Shown: positions 53,365-63,400 of the stretch, piece by piece | Numbering within the stretch: the first letter of the stretch is position 1 | Layout: each line of letters starts with the position of its first letter | Source: JAGVPT01 sp049578505 | Lineage (GTDB): Bacteria > Bacteroidota > Ignavibacteria > UBA10030 > UBA8401 | Direction: 5' to 3' | NCBI GenBank assembly: GCA_049578505.1 | Contig: JBAUMC010000134.1 | Location: forward strand, 12,771 to 76,770 | Length of the DNA stretch: 64,000 nt | Program-made: the position numbers and the translations under genes | Notes under the pieces: model-generated | Told to the model about the DNA's origin: nothing | What the model saw: only the letters and a program-made list of their open reading frames with translations | Database searches by the model: none

Positions 53365-55322
53365 AAAAAACAATACCTGTGTCGACTCGTGTAGGGTTGT
53401 TACTGATTATCGCGATGGCCTGCATTGTTTTTTTCCCGTCGTTTCAATTTCAATTCACTAATTGGGACGACGATATCCATGTAACGAACAACCCCGCTGT
53501 GCACCGGCTCTCGCTTGAATCATTGGCTTTGCAGTTCCATCCAACCTCAAAATACATGTATCATCCGCTGACGATGGTATCCTACAGTCTCGATTGGATG
53601 ATGGGACAAGGTTCGCCATCCACTTTCCACGCGATGAACGTCCTCCTTCACTTGTTTAATATTGTATTGGTTTTCCTGGTGCTTCGCAAAATCTTACCTT
53701 CAGATGCGGCAGTATTGTTTGTGACCGCTCTTTTTGCCATCCACCCACTGCAAGTTGAATCGGTGGCATGGATTTCGGCAAGGAAGGAATTGTTGTACGC
53801 ATTCTTCTATCTGGTTTCTCTCTTACTCTATCTGGAATGGAATAAGGGAGAAAAAGCGGGGCTCTACGTTCTCTCTATATTTTTCTTTCTTTGCGCATTG
53901 TTGTCTAAGCCGACTGCAGTGACGTTGCCGCTGGTCATTATTTTGTTAGAATTCTGGCGCTCTAGGAAACTTGAAGCTAAAATAATATATAGGGCTCTCC
54001 CGTTTCTTATCTGCGCTGTTGCGTTTACGCTTCTCATTATTGGGACTCAAAACGAAGGGACCATCCCGCCTCTTGCATATTATTCATTCCCCCAGCGATT
54101 ACTCCTTATTCTATATCAGGTTGCATTCTATGTGTGGAAATTTGTCGCGCCGGCAAAGCTCTCGGCATGTTACGCATACCCCCAGCTTGTGGACAACAGA
54201 CTCCCACTGGCATATTATGCCGCCCCCTTTCTCCTTGTTGCCATCGCCGCGATGGTCTGGTTCGTCAAGAAGAAATCGACGTACATCTTTCCGGAATTAA
54301 TATTCTATGTCGTTACCTTATTGCCTGTATTGCAACTAGTACCATTCAATAATGCCTCACTTGTTGCCGACCGTTATATGTATCTCCCAATCCTCGGCGC
54401 AGCTTTTTTCTTCTATCAAATGGTGGAGTTCATCGAAGCGAATGCGTCGGCAGCTAATCCAAGCGTTAGGTTCGTGAAGGAGATCTGCTGCGGTCTCTTC
54501 ATATTTGGCTTTTTTGTAATATCCATTGGCAGGGTTGGGGTATGGAAAGACAGCATCACTCTGTTTAACGATGTAATCGATAAGAATGACGGGATCAGCA
54601 TCGCGTATGGAAATAGGGCGAATGCAAAAGTACAGAAAGGTGATTTTTCGGGCGCCCTCGAAGATTGCAACAGACTCATAGAGATCACCCCGAACAATGG
54701 CAAAGCATTCTACAACAAAGGAAATGCGGAGAGCGGGCTGAAACATTATCAAGAGGCGGTAAACGATTTCACAGAGTCGGTGAATTTGGGATACGATGTT
54801 TCCAGCTTGTACTACAACAGGGGGACGGCGTACTACCATGTCGGCCTCACCGACAGCGCGTTAGCTGATTATCGCGCGTCGAAACTTCGCGATCCGAACT
54901 TTGCCGATGCACCGTACAGCATCGGCTACCTGATGCTGTATGCGGAAAAGGATCCGGTGACTGCCATAAGGTATTTCGATTCTGCATTAGCCATCAACCC
55001 GAATTATACTGAAGCCTTGTACGAAAAAGCATCTGTTGAGTACGACCTCCGCTATTATGGTAGTGCGATGTCCGATCTCGCAGCCGCAATCAGCCGTCAA
55101 CCCGAGCTGAGGAATGATTCGTTAATCGGAAGAGTCAATCGTTCGATCGACAGCATAAACACTGCGATCTCGACGACCGGCAAACGCCTGACCGGAGCCG
55201 CCGGTTCAAACCGGTACCGCCAAGAGAGGAGCAAACTCTATTTGATGCTTGGAGATTCGGTGAGAGCCTCACTCGACATGAAGCTCTCCGGAGAATATTT
55301 GAAGAAGAGGCTCCGACAATGA
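53361..55322 (+). CDS. TMTC-like GT-C glycosyltransferase with C-terminal TPR repeats (first copy)
   Basis: Encodes 653 residues. About the first 400 are polytopic membrane. A short luminal acidic motif follows the first helix (NWDDDIHVTNN near 34-44), typical of GT-C enzymes that use lipid-linked sugars. HPLTMVSYSLDW (near 69) and AIHPLQVESVAWISARKE (near 126) match TMTC/PMT-like proteins. From ~430 to ~600 come TPR repeats (GDFSGALEDCNRLIEITPNNGKAFYNKGNA, shown only in part). It likely transfers a sugar to a protein or surface polymer. It overlaps the genes on both sides by ATGA, in an operon near the pilins. Confidence 0.82.
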   Translation: MKKTIPVSTRVGLLLIIAMACIVFFPSFQFQFTNWDDDIHVTNNPAVHRLSLESLALQFHPTSKYMYHPLTMVSYSLDWMMGQGSPSTFHAMNVLLHLFNIVLVFLVLRKILPSDAAVLFVTALFAIHPLQVESVAWISARKELLYAFFYLVSLLLYLEWNKGEKAGLYVLSIFFFLCALLSKPTAVTLPLVIILLEFWRSRKLEAKIIYRALPFLICAVAFTLLIIGTQNEGTIPPLAYYSFPQRLLLILYQVAFYVWKFVAPAKLSACYAYPQLVDNRLPLAYYAAPFLLVAIAAMVWFVKKKSTYIFPELIFYVVTLLPVLQLVPFNNASLVADRYMYLPILGAAFFFYQMVEFIEANASAANPSVRFVKEICCGLFIFGFFVISIGRVGVWKDSITLFNDVIDKNDGISIAYGNRANAKVQKGDFSGALEDCNRLIEITPNNGKAFYNKGNAESGLKHYQEAVNDFTESVNLGYDVSSLYYNRGTAYYHVGLTDSALADYRASKLRDPNFADAPYSIGYLMLYAEKDPVTAIRYFDSALAINPNYTEALYEKASVEYDLRYYGSAMSDLAAAISRQPELRNDSLIGRVNRSIDSINTAISTTGKRLTGAAGSNRYRQERSKLYLMLGDSVRASLDMKLSGEYLKKRLRQ

Positions 55323-57223
55323 ATAAGAAGACTCTTACCATCGCTATAGCATATTTTCTTGTGACAATTTCCATCGTTACGTATTATCCGACGTTGTTCA
55401 ACCACATCATAAACTGGAAGGACAGCGATTTATTTAACGCAGTTTCCTCGGTGATGAAAGGCCACGAAAACCTTTTTTCACTGGAAGCGTATGCCCCGTT
55501 GGGGTTGGCGTTCGTCGTATTTCAGCGCAGCTTTAGTGAATACGGTTATTTTCTATTCCACGCTGTGAGTATGATACTACATGCCGCCAACTCAGTTCTG
55601 ATTTTCTTCATCATTAGACGATTGATCAAATCTGACAGAGTTGCGCTGCTCACAGCCATTCTCTTTTCGGTACATCCAATCCAAGTAGAAACAGTCTCGT
55701 GGCTCAGCACACAAGGAATTGTGGTATCAACGTTCGTCCTCCTGTTGGCTTTTCTCTGTTATCTTAGGTTCAGGTTGGAAGGGAAAACATATTTTTGGCG
55801 TTTTTCTATCTTGTTGTCGGTCATGTTTTACTTGCTCGCACCACCGGCTTTATATCTCGTTTTTATTCTGATAGGAATAGATTTATTAAAAGACTCAAAG
55901 ATCCTCTTTGCACACATTAAACAGAAGTGGCTCATTCTCTTTGTTTGGAGTGCCGCTTTTCTTTTTGGAGCTGTGCGAAGAGGGGGATGGAGCTATCTCT
56001 CACAATTGTATTACGACAGCACTGCGATGATCAGACTCGGCATAGTGGAAGGCGTGGTGCGGATATTATATCCGTTTCAGCATAACCTCGTTGTGTCTGC
56101 GGATGAAATTGCAAAGAAATCACTTCTCTACGGTGAATCAGTCTACCCGTTAATTGTGATTGTTTTGGCAGCCTTGATCATTTGGGATAGAAAACGGTAT
56201 CCCGTTGTTTTTTATGGATTTGTATTTTTCATCGTGACTAGCGTCCCCCTGCTTTCGGGGCGGTCTGAAGGCGATTGGGCTTTGTCGGATCATACTTATT
56301 ATCTCTCATCGATAGGAATGTTCGTGATCATCGGACAACTTATCGACGTTGGACTATCCAAGCTTTACAAGCAAAGTAAAGCGCTGTTGGGGGCATACGC
56401 TTTGTGCGGATGCATCGTTGCTCTTCTTGCGTACAATGCGCGCACGGCAACCGGGTATTGGAAGGATAACAGCACATTCTGGAATGAAGCGCATGATGAA
56501 AATCCAGTGAACACCTTTGTTCTTACGCAACGCGGAATGTATTATTATTCCAAATTCGAGATACAAAAATCATTGGAGAATTTGGATAAGGTGGTCGAGC
56601 TTGCCCCTGAAGATGAACAATCGTTTGTCAATCGAGGGCTCGTTCATTTGGATGCGCTTGACATTGAGAGTGCGGTAAGCGATTTCACGGAAGCATCTAG
56701 GCTCGCTCCTTCAGATCCGACTTCCTACTTTGACCTCGGAATTGCACTCAGCAAGGATGGAAAGTTCGACAGCGCTAAGGTTGCATTCTCAAAAGCCATC
56801 GACTTGAATCCCTCGTTCTCTCAGGCCTTCAATAGCCGCGCAAACGCGTTTGCGAAAACAGGTAATTATGTTCTCGCTTTTGCCGATTATCACCGGGCAT
56901 TGGAATTGAATCCAGTCTATGCTGAAGCCTATGCTAACCGCGCATTTACGTTTTTGCAAACGGGCAATTTTCAGAGGGCGCTTGGAGATTTCAGGAAGCA
57001 AATCGAGCTCGCACCGAACAGGTTCGACGCAAAAATACACTGCGGGTTTACAGAATTTTTGGCGGGGGACACTTTATCTGCATCATCGTATTTTTCGTCT
57101 GCGCTGAAAATCGATTCAGCTAACGGCAAAATGTATCTACTGGGAGTTTCAAAAATTTTCTTGAGGTCTGATGAAGAGACTCAAGCGGGGAAACGTCTCT
57201 TCCATCAACTAGGTTTAGAGTAA
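55319..57223 (+). CDS. TMTC-like GT-C glycosyltransferase with C-terminal TPR repeats (second copy)
   Basis: Encodes 634 residues with the same layout as its neighbour: polytopic region to about 380, then TPR repeats from ~400 (LENLDKVVELAPEDEQSFVNRG and several more). The acidic luminal motif is changed from NWDDD to NWKDSD (near 32-37), and the HPIQVETVSWLSTQG block (near 121) remains. The TPR array is long, with at least five units. The altered acidic motif may mean a different sugar donor, acceptor or loss of activity. Its start overlaps the stop of the first copy. Confidence 0.82.
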   Translation: MNKKTLTIAIAYFLVTISIVTYYPTLFNHIINWKDSDLFNAVSSVMKGHENLFSLEAYAPLGLAFVVFQRSFSEYGYFLFHAVSMILHAANSVLIFFIIRRLIKSDRVALLTAILFSVHPIQVETVSWLSTQGIVVSTFVLLLAFLCYLRFRLEGKTYFWRFSILLSVMFYLLAPPALYLVFILIGIDLLKDSKILFAHIKQKWLILFVWSAAFLFGAVRRGGWSYLSQLYYDSTAMIRLGIVEGVVRILYPFQHNLVVSADEIAKKSLLYGESVYPLIVIVLAALIIWDRKRYPVVFYGFVFFIVTSVPLLSGRSEGDWALSDHTYYLSSIGMFVIIGQLIDVGLSKLYKQSKALLGAYALCGCIVALLAYNARTATGYWKDNSTFWNEAHDENPVNTFVLTQRGMYYYSKFEIQKSLENLDKVVELAPEDEQSFVNRGLVHLDALDIESAVSDFTEASRLAPSDPTSYFDLGIALSKDGKFDSAKVAFSKAIDLNPSFSQAFNSRANAFAKTGNYVLAFADYHRALELNPVYAEAYANRAFTFLQTGNFQRALGDFRKQIELAPNRFDAKIHCGFTEFLAGDTLSASSYFSSALKIDSANGKMYLLGVSKIFLRSDEETQAGKRLFHQLGLE

Positions 57224-57298
57224 AGCTTGCGGAGAGATGAACTTCTCACGGAGTAGCAACCGTAAGTATCAAGGTTAACGCGGATGTCCAACCACCAA

Positions 57299-59518
57299 TC
57301 ATTTCATCAACATCATCTTCTTTACCGCCAGAAAATTACCGGCCCGCAGGATATAAAAATATACTCCGCTGGATACCGATGAGGCGGTCCACAAAGCAGA
57401 GAACTCGCCTTCAGCTTGCTGTTGATTCACAAGGGTAGCAACCTTTTTTCCGAGAACGTCGAAAACGGTCAAGGAAACATTCCCTTTGAAATGTTGCGGC
57501 AATGTGTACCGAATTTCAGTCGAGGGATTAAATGGATTGGGGTAATTCTGATCGAGAGAAAAATCCGTCGGCAAGGCGACCGAACTTTTCACCGCCGAAA
57601 GAACATTTCCCATCGCACCGGTGGCATCAATTTTTCCGTAACCCCATAAGGAACTGACCGAAGAACCGGTAAACGCATCCCTTCGTGCAGTTGTGGTCAT
57701 CGCGTTCTTCAGTTGATCGGAGGTCAATGTTGGTTTGGATTGCAACAGAAGTGCAGCGACGCCCGCAACATGCGGAGTCGCCATACTCGTCCCCTGCATT
57801 GCGACATGTTTTCCATCGGTGGATATTAAAGCGGAGTCCGGAGTTGAATCTTTCGACAATGCTGAGATAATCACTTCACCGGGGGCGCAAACCTCCGGCT
57901 TTTGCCTTCCGTCTCTGGTGGGTCCCATGCTGGTGAAGGTGGAATAGTTCCCGGTTCTATCACCCAGCGCAAAAGAGTACGACTTGCCGTCAATCGAGTT
58001 CCACGTATATTTCGTCACGTATGACCCCACAGTAATCGCTTTCTTCGATGTTCCGGGCGAACCCACAAGTTTGCGAAATGAATAGCCCTTCGTAAACTGA
58101 GGGATCGAATCGCTGCTGATCGAAAGCTGAGAATCGCCCAACCAGATGTCGTACGCGCCCCCTCCCGGTGTTATTGAGCCGCCGGAGATATTCATTTGCC
58201 ACGTTCCGGCACGAGGGGGTCTATTAGGTACGGCGTCGAAGATATAAATAATACATTCGTTTAAATTGTCCAATGGATTTGCCCCGTTCGAGGCGTTATC
58301 AATTTCCACTTGACCGTCACCTGTTGATGTCTGCGTTGAGACCTGATTGCCGGAGAGAGCAGTAACAACCGACCCTCTCGGGCTGGTTAGGGAAACAGTC
58401 AATTGATCTTGTTCTCCGTACCACATGTCAAATTCTACGTAATCGTTCTGCGCGATTCCCGAGGCGGTGTACGAAGGAATAACGAACTTGTAATTAATGG
58501 TCCCCCCTTGTGCGGCGGTGCTATCGGCATGGATCGCATCTCCTCCTTCATTCCCCGCGGCAACAACGATCGCTCTCCCCGGAGTCGCAAGGACTGAATC
58601 AATGTCTTCATCAATCGGATCCGTCCCATCATGCGGACCAAGCTGGGAACCAAGGCTTAAGTTGATCACGAACGGCTTACCGGCGAGTACAGCTTTTTGG
58701 CGAATGTACGTGATGCCGTTTATGATATCGTCATCATTAAAAGTAGTCTTAACAAAAATAATGTCTGCATCGGGGGCCACACCCTTGTATCCAAGTCCAG
58801 AAGACGATCCGTCGCCGGCAGCAATCCCTGCGACATGTGTGCCGTGCCCGTCGTCGTCAATTTCTTTAACAAGATGGGCCGGCGAACTGCCCAACTCGCC
58901 GTTGATCTGCGCCTGAGTGTACTCCGTTCCGTAACCAAATCCTGCCGGAGAGCCGCCGCTGGTGGTTTGATCCCATAACCACAAAATTCTCGACTGGGTA
59001 GTATCGGTGTTCGAGCGAAAATCAAGGTGGCTCCAGTCAATTCCCGTATCAATAAATCCCAGGATCACGTTCTTGCCAGTGTACGAGGTACCGTTAAAAG
59101 CCCCGCTCTGCAATTTATCCGCATGGATTTCGGGGACACTTTTATCGAGCAGGCGTTTATACCTTCTTGCCAGTGCAATGTACCGAACGCTCCCCAATGC
59201 CGAAAGCTGTGCAATTTGATCAGGAGTTGCCTTCGCGGTAAAAAACTCTCCCTCCACTGTAATCGGTTGTACGCCGACCTGTAAGGCATCTTGTATATTG
59301 TTTGAGTAGACAATGATCGGGTACTTCCCATTGTTTTTCGCCGCCACGGATTTCATCGGTTGAAATCTTGCTGAAGCGGCGCCGATGTTGTCGGGATGCA
59401 CTATTCCCTGCAGCCGACTATCCAGTCTGCTCAATGTCTGAACGTGAAAATTGCTTTGAGAAAAACAGAGAGAGGCACAAGAAATGATCATCGCTACAGC
59501 AGGCAACAGACGGTTCAT
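57299..59518 (-). CDS. Subtilisin-family (S8) serine protease with T9SS C-terminal domain
   Basis: Encodes 739 residues. A signal peptide (1-20) precedes an inhibitor-I9-like propeptide region (~64-124, KYPIIVY... to RRYKRLL). The catalytic triad is Asp157 (FIDTGIDWSHLDF), His225 (DGHGTHVAGIAAG) and the Ser in GTSMATPHVAGVAALL near residue 590. A jelly-roll-like P/beta domain is inserted before the Ser region. The C-terminal sorting domain begins near 655 (LDQNYPNPFNPSTEIRYTLP) and ends KKMMLMK. It should be exported by type IX secretion. A small lipoprotein gene resembling the propeptide lies nine bases upstream on the same strand. Confidence 0.93.
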   Translation of the reverse strand: MNRLLPAVAMIISCASLCFSQSNFHVQTLSRLDSRLQGIVHPDNIGAASARFQPMKSVAAKNNGKYPIIVYSNNIQDALQVGVQPITVEGEFFTAKATPDQIAQLSALGSVRYIALARRYKRLLDKSVPEIHADKLQSGAFNGTSYTGKNVILGFIDTGIDWSHLDFRSNTDTTQSRILWLWDQTTSGGSPAGFGYGTEYTQAQINGELGSSPAHLVKEIDDDGHGTHVAGIAAGDGSSSGLGYKGVAPDADIIFVKTTFNDDDIINGITYIRQKAVLAGKPFVINLSLGSQLGPHDGTDPIDEDIDSVLATPGRAIVVAAGNEGGDAIHADSTAAQGGTINYKFVIPSYTASGIAQNDYVEFDMWYGEQDQLTVSLTSPRGSVVTALSGNQVSTQTSTGDGQVEIDNASNGANPLDNLNECIIYIFDAVPNRPPRAGTWQMNISGGSITPGGGAYDIWLGDSQLSISSDSIPQFTKGYSFRKLVGSPGTSKKAITVGSYVTKYTWNSIDGKSYSFALGDRTGNYSTFTSMGPTRDGRQKPEVCAPGEVIISALSKDSTPDSALISTDGKHVAMQGTSMATPHVAGVAALLLQSKPTLTSDQLKNAMTTTARRDAFTGSSVSSLWGYGKIDATGAMGNVLSAVKSSVALPTDFSLDQNYPNPFNPSTEIRYTLPQHFKGNVSLTVFDVLGKKVATLVNQQQAEGEFSALWTASSVSSGVYFYILRAGNFLAVKKMMLMK

Positions 59519-59527
59519 GGGTTTTCC

Positions 59528-59866
59528 TTATTGTTGTTCTAACGGATGATACCGCTTTGGAAGGTCGACAAACAGAACTTGGCTCAGCACGCACACTTTT
59601 CGAATTTCAGACGCCGTTAAGAATCCAGTTGCCAACGAGGTACTCGCAATGGTTATCGACGGGACAACCTGCGTCAAACCGGTCGAGTCCCTGAGTCTGA
59701 TGATGACCCGGTATTTAGATTCATTGACACCAGTATTTGAAAGTTCGTGTAGTAATCGCGCCGAAATTTTTTGAACGCAGACGTCTGGGACACCTACATC
59801 CCGGCATGCCACAATTCCAAGAAGAACAAGAAAACAGAGCCGCGGTAGACTTGCCTTATCAAACAT
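59528..59866 (-). CDS. Small lipoprotein resembling the protease propeptide (putative protease inhibitor)
   Basis: Encodes 112 residues. A signal peptide with lipobox LLGIVAC places a lipid-anchored Cys near residue 21. The segment from KYRVIIRLRDS to PKRYHPL lines up by eye with the propeptide region of the adjacent subtilisin (KYPIIVYSNN... to RRYKRLL), sharing ITI/ITV, the Ile before a 21-residue end block, and the V..L..RY..L spacing. I9-type propeptides both fold and inhibit their protease. This protein could thus be a stand-alone inhibitor or folding aid that guards the cell. It is in the same operon, nine bases upstream. The homology is visual and unscored. Confidence 0.65.
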   Translation of the reverse strand: MFDKASLPRLCFLVLLGIVACRDVGVPDVCVQKISARLLHELSNTGVNESKYRVIIRLRDSTGLTQVVPSITIASTSLATGFLTASEIRKVCVLSQVLFVDLPKRYHPLEQQ

Positions 59867-60021
59867 AGAGAGAAAATATAACTCACTGCAAAGCCGTGGT
59901 AAAAAGAGTACTGAGTCAGAATGATCAATAAACTAAGCTCTCTCCGCTCAACAGTGTAAAATCATGCTACGTATTTTGAAGAACTGTGACTTATCTCACT
60001 CGCAAAGAAAATAATGGGAAC

Positions 60022-60360
60022 TCAAATAGCCTCTTCGCCAGATTCTTCTGTCCGGATGCGAATGGATTCATCGATGGATGAAATGAAAATCTTTCCGTCT
60101 CCGACTTGACCGGTTTTCGCAACTTTCAAAATTGTCTCGACGACTTTGTTGGCAAACTCATTGGCTACCACAACTTCAATTTTTATCTTGGGAAGAAAAT
60201 CAATCTGGTATTCCGATCCGCGATAAATTTCTGCGTGCCCTTTCTGTCTCCCGTATCCCTTTACCTCGGTCAACGTCATACCTCGAACCCCGATTTCGGA
60301 GAGCGCTTCGCGCACATCATCTAATTTGAACGGACGAATTATGGCTTCGATTTTTTTCAT
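60022..60360 (-). CDS. glnB: Nitrogen regulatory protein P-II
   Basis: Encodes 112 residues from ATG 60360, exactly the standard P-II length; an extended frame to 60456 would overlap the secA stop and is rejected. Signatures are MKKIEAIIRPFKLDDVREAL (1-20), Tyr51 of the T-loop in RGSEYQIDFLPK, and TGQVGDGKIFIS in the C-terminal region. The trimer senses 2-oxoglutarate, ATP and ADP and controls glutamine synthetase, ammonium transport or transcription. No amtB or glnA is next to it, so whether it is GlnB or GlnK is open. It follows secA by about 47 bases on the same strand. Confidence 0.95.
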   Translation of the reverse strand: MKKIEAIIRPFKLDDVREALSEIGVRGMTLTEVKGYGRQKGHAEIYRGSEYQIDFLPKIKIEVVVANEFANKVVETILKVAKTGQVGDGKIFISSIDESIRIRTEESGEEAI

Positions 60361-60407
60361 AGTCTTTCGGACAAGTAGGTCGTTGCTGTCGCCTGAATGT
60401 TTATTGT

Positions 60408-63400
60408 CTATTTTCCATGACAGTTTTTGTATTTTTTGCCGCTGCCGCAGGGGCACGGGTCATTTCTGCCGATCTTTTCGTCGGCATGAAGTTGCTGAAC
60501 CTTAGGAGCGGAAGGCTGTGCGCCCCTGGTATTTTCGCTCCCCTCCACCGGCTCGCGGTTCGCATGAAAGCCGAGTCCCGTAGCGGCATCGTGTGTCATC
60601 GTTAACTGTTCGCGATGAAGCGGGCGGCGGGCGCGCTGTATCGGCATTTGCTCTGTTGTTTCTGGGAATAGCTTGAAGACAAGGTTCAGCGCTTCGCGGT
60701 TAATCATGCCGATCATCTCAATGAACATATTGAATGCTTCCCCCTTGTACTCGAGAATCGGATCCTTCTGACCGTACGCACGGAGATGGATTCCTTCTTT
60801 CAGGTCGTCCATCTCTCGTAAATGTTCTTTCCATCGGATATCGATCACCTGAAGCATTGCCAGGCGCTCGACATTCCCCATAATTTCCGCTCCTATTTTC
60901 TCTTCCTTGCGCTTGTAAAAATCAGACGAAGACTTAATCGCCTCAGCCTTCACCCCATCCTTCCCCAGCGATTGAAATTGATCCGGTGTAATCGTAAAAT
61001 CAACGAGGAGATTGACTCTCAGGTCTTCTTTGAGCAAGGCGATGTTGCCTTCCTCATAGTGCTTTTCGACAAGGTCATCTATGAAATCGCTCAACATCGA
61101 AAAGATATCGTCCTTCAACCGTTCTCCAAGCAGCGCATGCCGCCGTTTTGCGTAGATCACTTCACGCTGCTGGTTCATGACGTTATCGTATTCGAGCAGC
61201 CGTTTTCGAATACCGAAATTATTTTCTTCGACCTTCTTTTGTGCCCGCTCGATCGACTTCGTAATCATACTGTGCTGGATCACTTCCCCTTCTTCCAGTC
61301 CCATACGCTCCATTATTCCCGCGATACGGTCGCTGCCGAACAACCGGAGAAGGTCGTCCTCCAAGGAGAGAAAAAATTTTGAAGATCCGGGATCGCCTTG
61401 ACGACCGGCACGTCCCCGTAACTGACGGTCGATCCGCCGCGCTTCGTGGCGCTCAGTACCGACGATGTGCAGACCGCCGACCTCGCGAACTCCCGGGCCG
61501 AGCTTGATATCCGTACCGCGCCCCGCCATGTTCGTCGCGATCGTCACCGCACCGGGGAGCCCGGCGTTCTGGATAATCTCTGCTTCGCGTTGATGCTGCT
61601 TCGCGTTGAGGACGTTGTGTGCTACGCCTTTCCGTTTCAACATCCTGCTGATCGTCTCCGAAACTTCAACGCTTGTCGTTCCGACCAGCACCGGACGACG
61701 TTTCTCTTTCATATCCTCGATTTCTTTTATCACAGCGTTGTACTTTTCGCGCTTCGTCTTATAGACGACATCTTCGATATCATCTCTGATCGCTTTCACG
61801 TTCGTGGGGATGGAAACAACATCGAGTTTATAAATCTCAAAGAATTCGGCCGCTTCGGTCTCGGCGGTGCCGGTCATGCCGGCAAGCTTTTTGTAGAGAC
61901 GAAAATAATTCTGCAAGGTTACCGTGGCGAGCGTTTGAGTATCCCGTTCGACCTTCACCCCTTCTTTCGCTTCGATGGCTTGGTGCAGACCGTCCGAATA
62001 CCTTCGCCCGTGAAGCAATCGCCCGGTGAACTCATCGACGATCATCACTTTGCCGTCTTCGGTAACGACGTACTCGTCGTCCTTTTCATACAACGAATAC
62101 GCTTTCAATAACTGAAGCACGGTATGAATTCTATCGCTCCGCTCGGCGTACAGCTTGTTAATTTCGTCTTTCTTCGTCTGTTTCTGCTCCGGGTTCAGAC
62201 CTGGATTGTTTTCGACGAGGCTCATCTCGGTGCCGATATCCGGAATCACGAAGAAATCTTTATCAGTGCTGCCGGCGAGAAGCTCGCGGCCTTTTTCGGT
62301 AAGGTCGATCGAGTGATTCTGCTCGTCGATCGCAAAGTACAATTCGTCGTCGATTTCATGCATGCGCTTCGATTGCTCGGCGAGATAGATCGATTCCGTC
62401 TGCTGCATTAATTTCTTCGAAGCACCGTCGGAAAAAATTTTGATAAGTTTCTTGTTCTTCGGAGCCCCCCTGTTTGCACGGAGTAAAAGAATCCCCGCTT
62501 CGTCTTTCTTTTTTTCATCCTGAAGGAAAGCCTCGGCATCGCTCACGATTTTTGCGACAAGATTCCTCTGAGCAGTCACGATCCGTTCGACGCGCGGCTT
62601 CATCTCACCGAACTTTTGATCGTCGACTTCAACCGGTCCGCTGATGATGAGCGGCGTTCGCGCTTCGTCAATGAGGACGGAATCGACTTCGTCGACAATT
62701 GCGTAATAGTGTCCGCGCTGCACCATGTCATCCGGCGTCCCGACCATGTTATCGCGGAGATAATCAAAACCGAACTCGTTGTTAGTGCCGTACGTAATGT
62801 CAGCCGCATACTGAACCCTCCGCTGGGGGGGATCCTGATTCTGCAGGATAACGCCGACAGTCATTCCATGAAATTCAAATATTTTCCCCATCCATTGACT
62901 GTCGCGAAGAGCAAGGTAGTCGTTCACGGTGACGAGATGGACCCCTTTTCCTGCAAGGGCATTGAGATACATCGGCAGCGTGGCAACCAACGTTTTGCCT
63001 TCTCCCGTTGCCATCTCCGAAATTTTCCCCTGGTGAAGAACGACGCCTCCGATGAGTTGCACGTCGAACGGTACCATGTCCCACACTACTTTATTGCCAG
63101 CGACTTCCCATACCTGACCCAGAAGGCGGCGGCAGGTCTCCTTCACGACTGCAAATGCTTCGGGCAATATCTCGTCGAGAATTTCCTTTATCGTTTCGTG
63201 GAGGTCTTTTTCACCCTCATCGATCTCGTCGTACACTTTTTCGCGCTCTTCGAAAGGAATTTCTGTCTTTAATCGCTCATGTAATTCCTCGAGTTGAGCA
63301 TTGATCTCAGCCGTCTCGTCGACAATGCGCTTCTTGAATTCCGCAGTCTTCGCACGAAGCTCATCATCCGAAAGGGATTTATAGGATTCGCAATGGCGAT

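Noticed and set aside
53361..57223. Simple TPR-only scaffold proteins
   Set aside because: The large polytopic N-terminal half with an acidic luminal motif points to GT-C enzymes rather than TPR scaffolds alone.
61446..63272. Plus-strand frames of 186-221 codons across secA
   Set aside because: Each is antisense to secA, which has all its conserved motifs on the minus strand.
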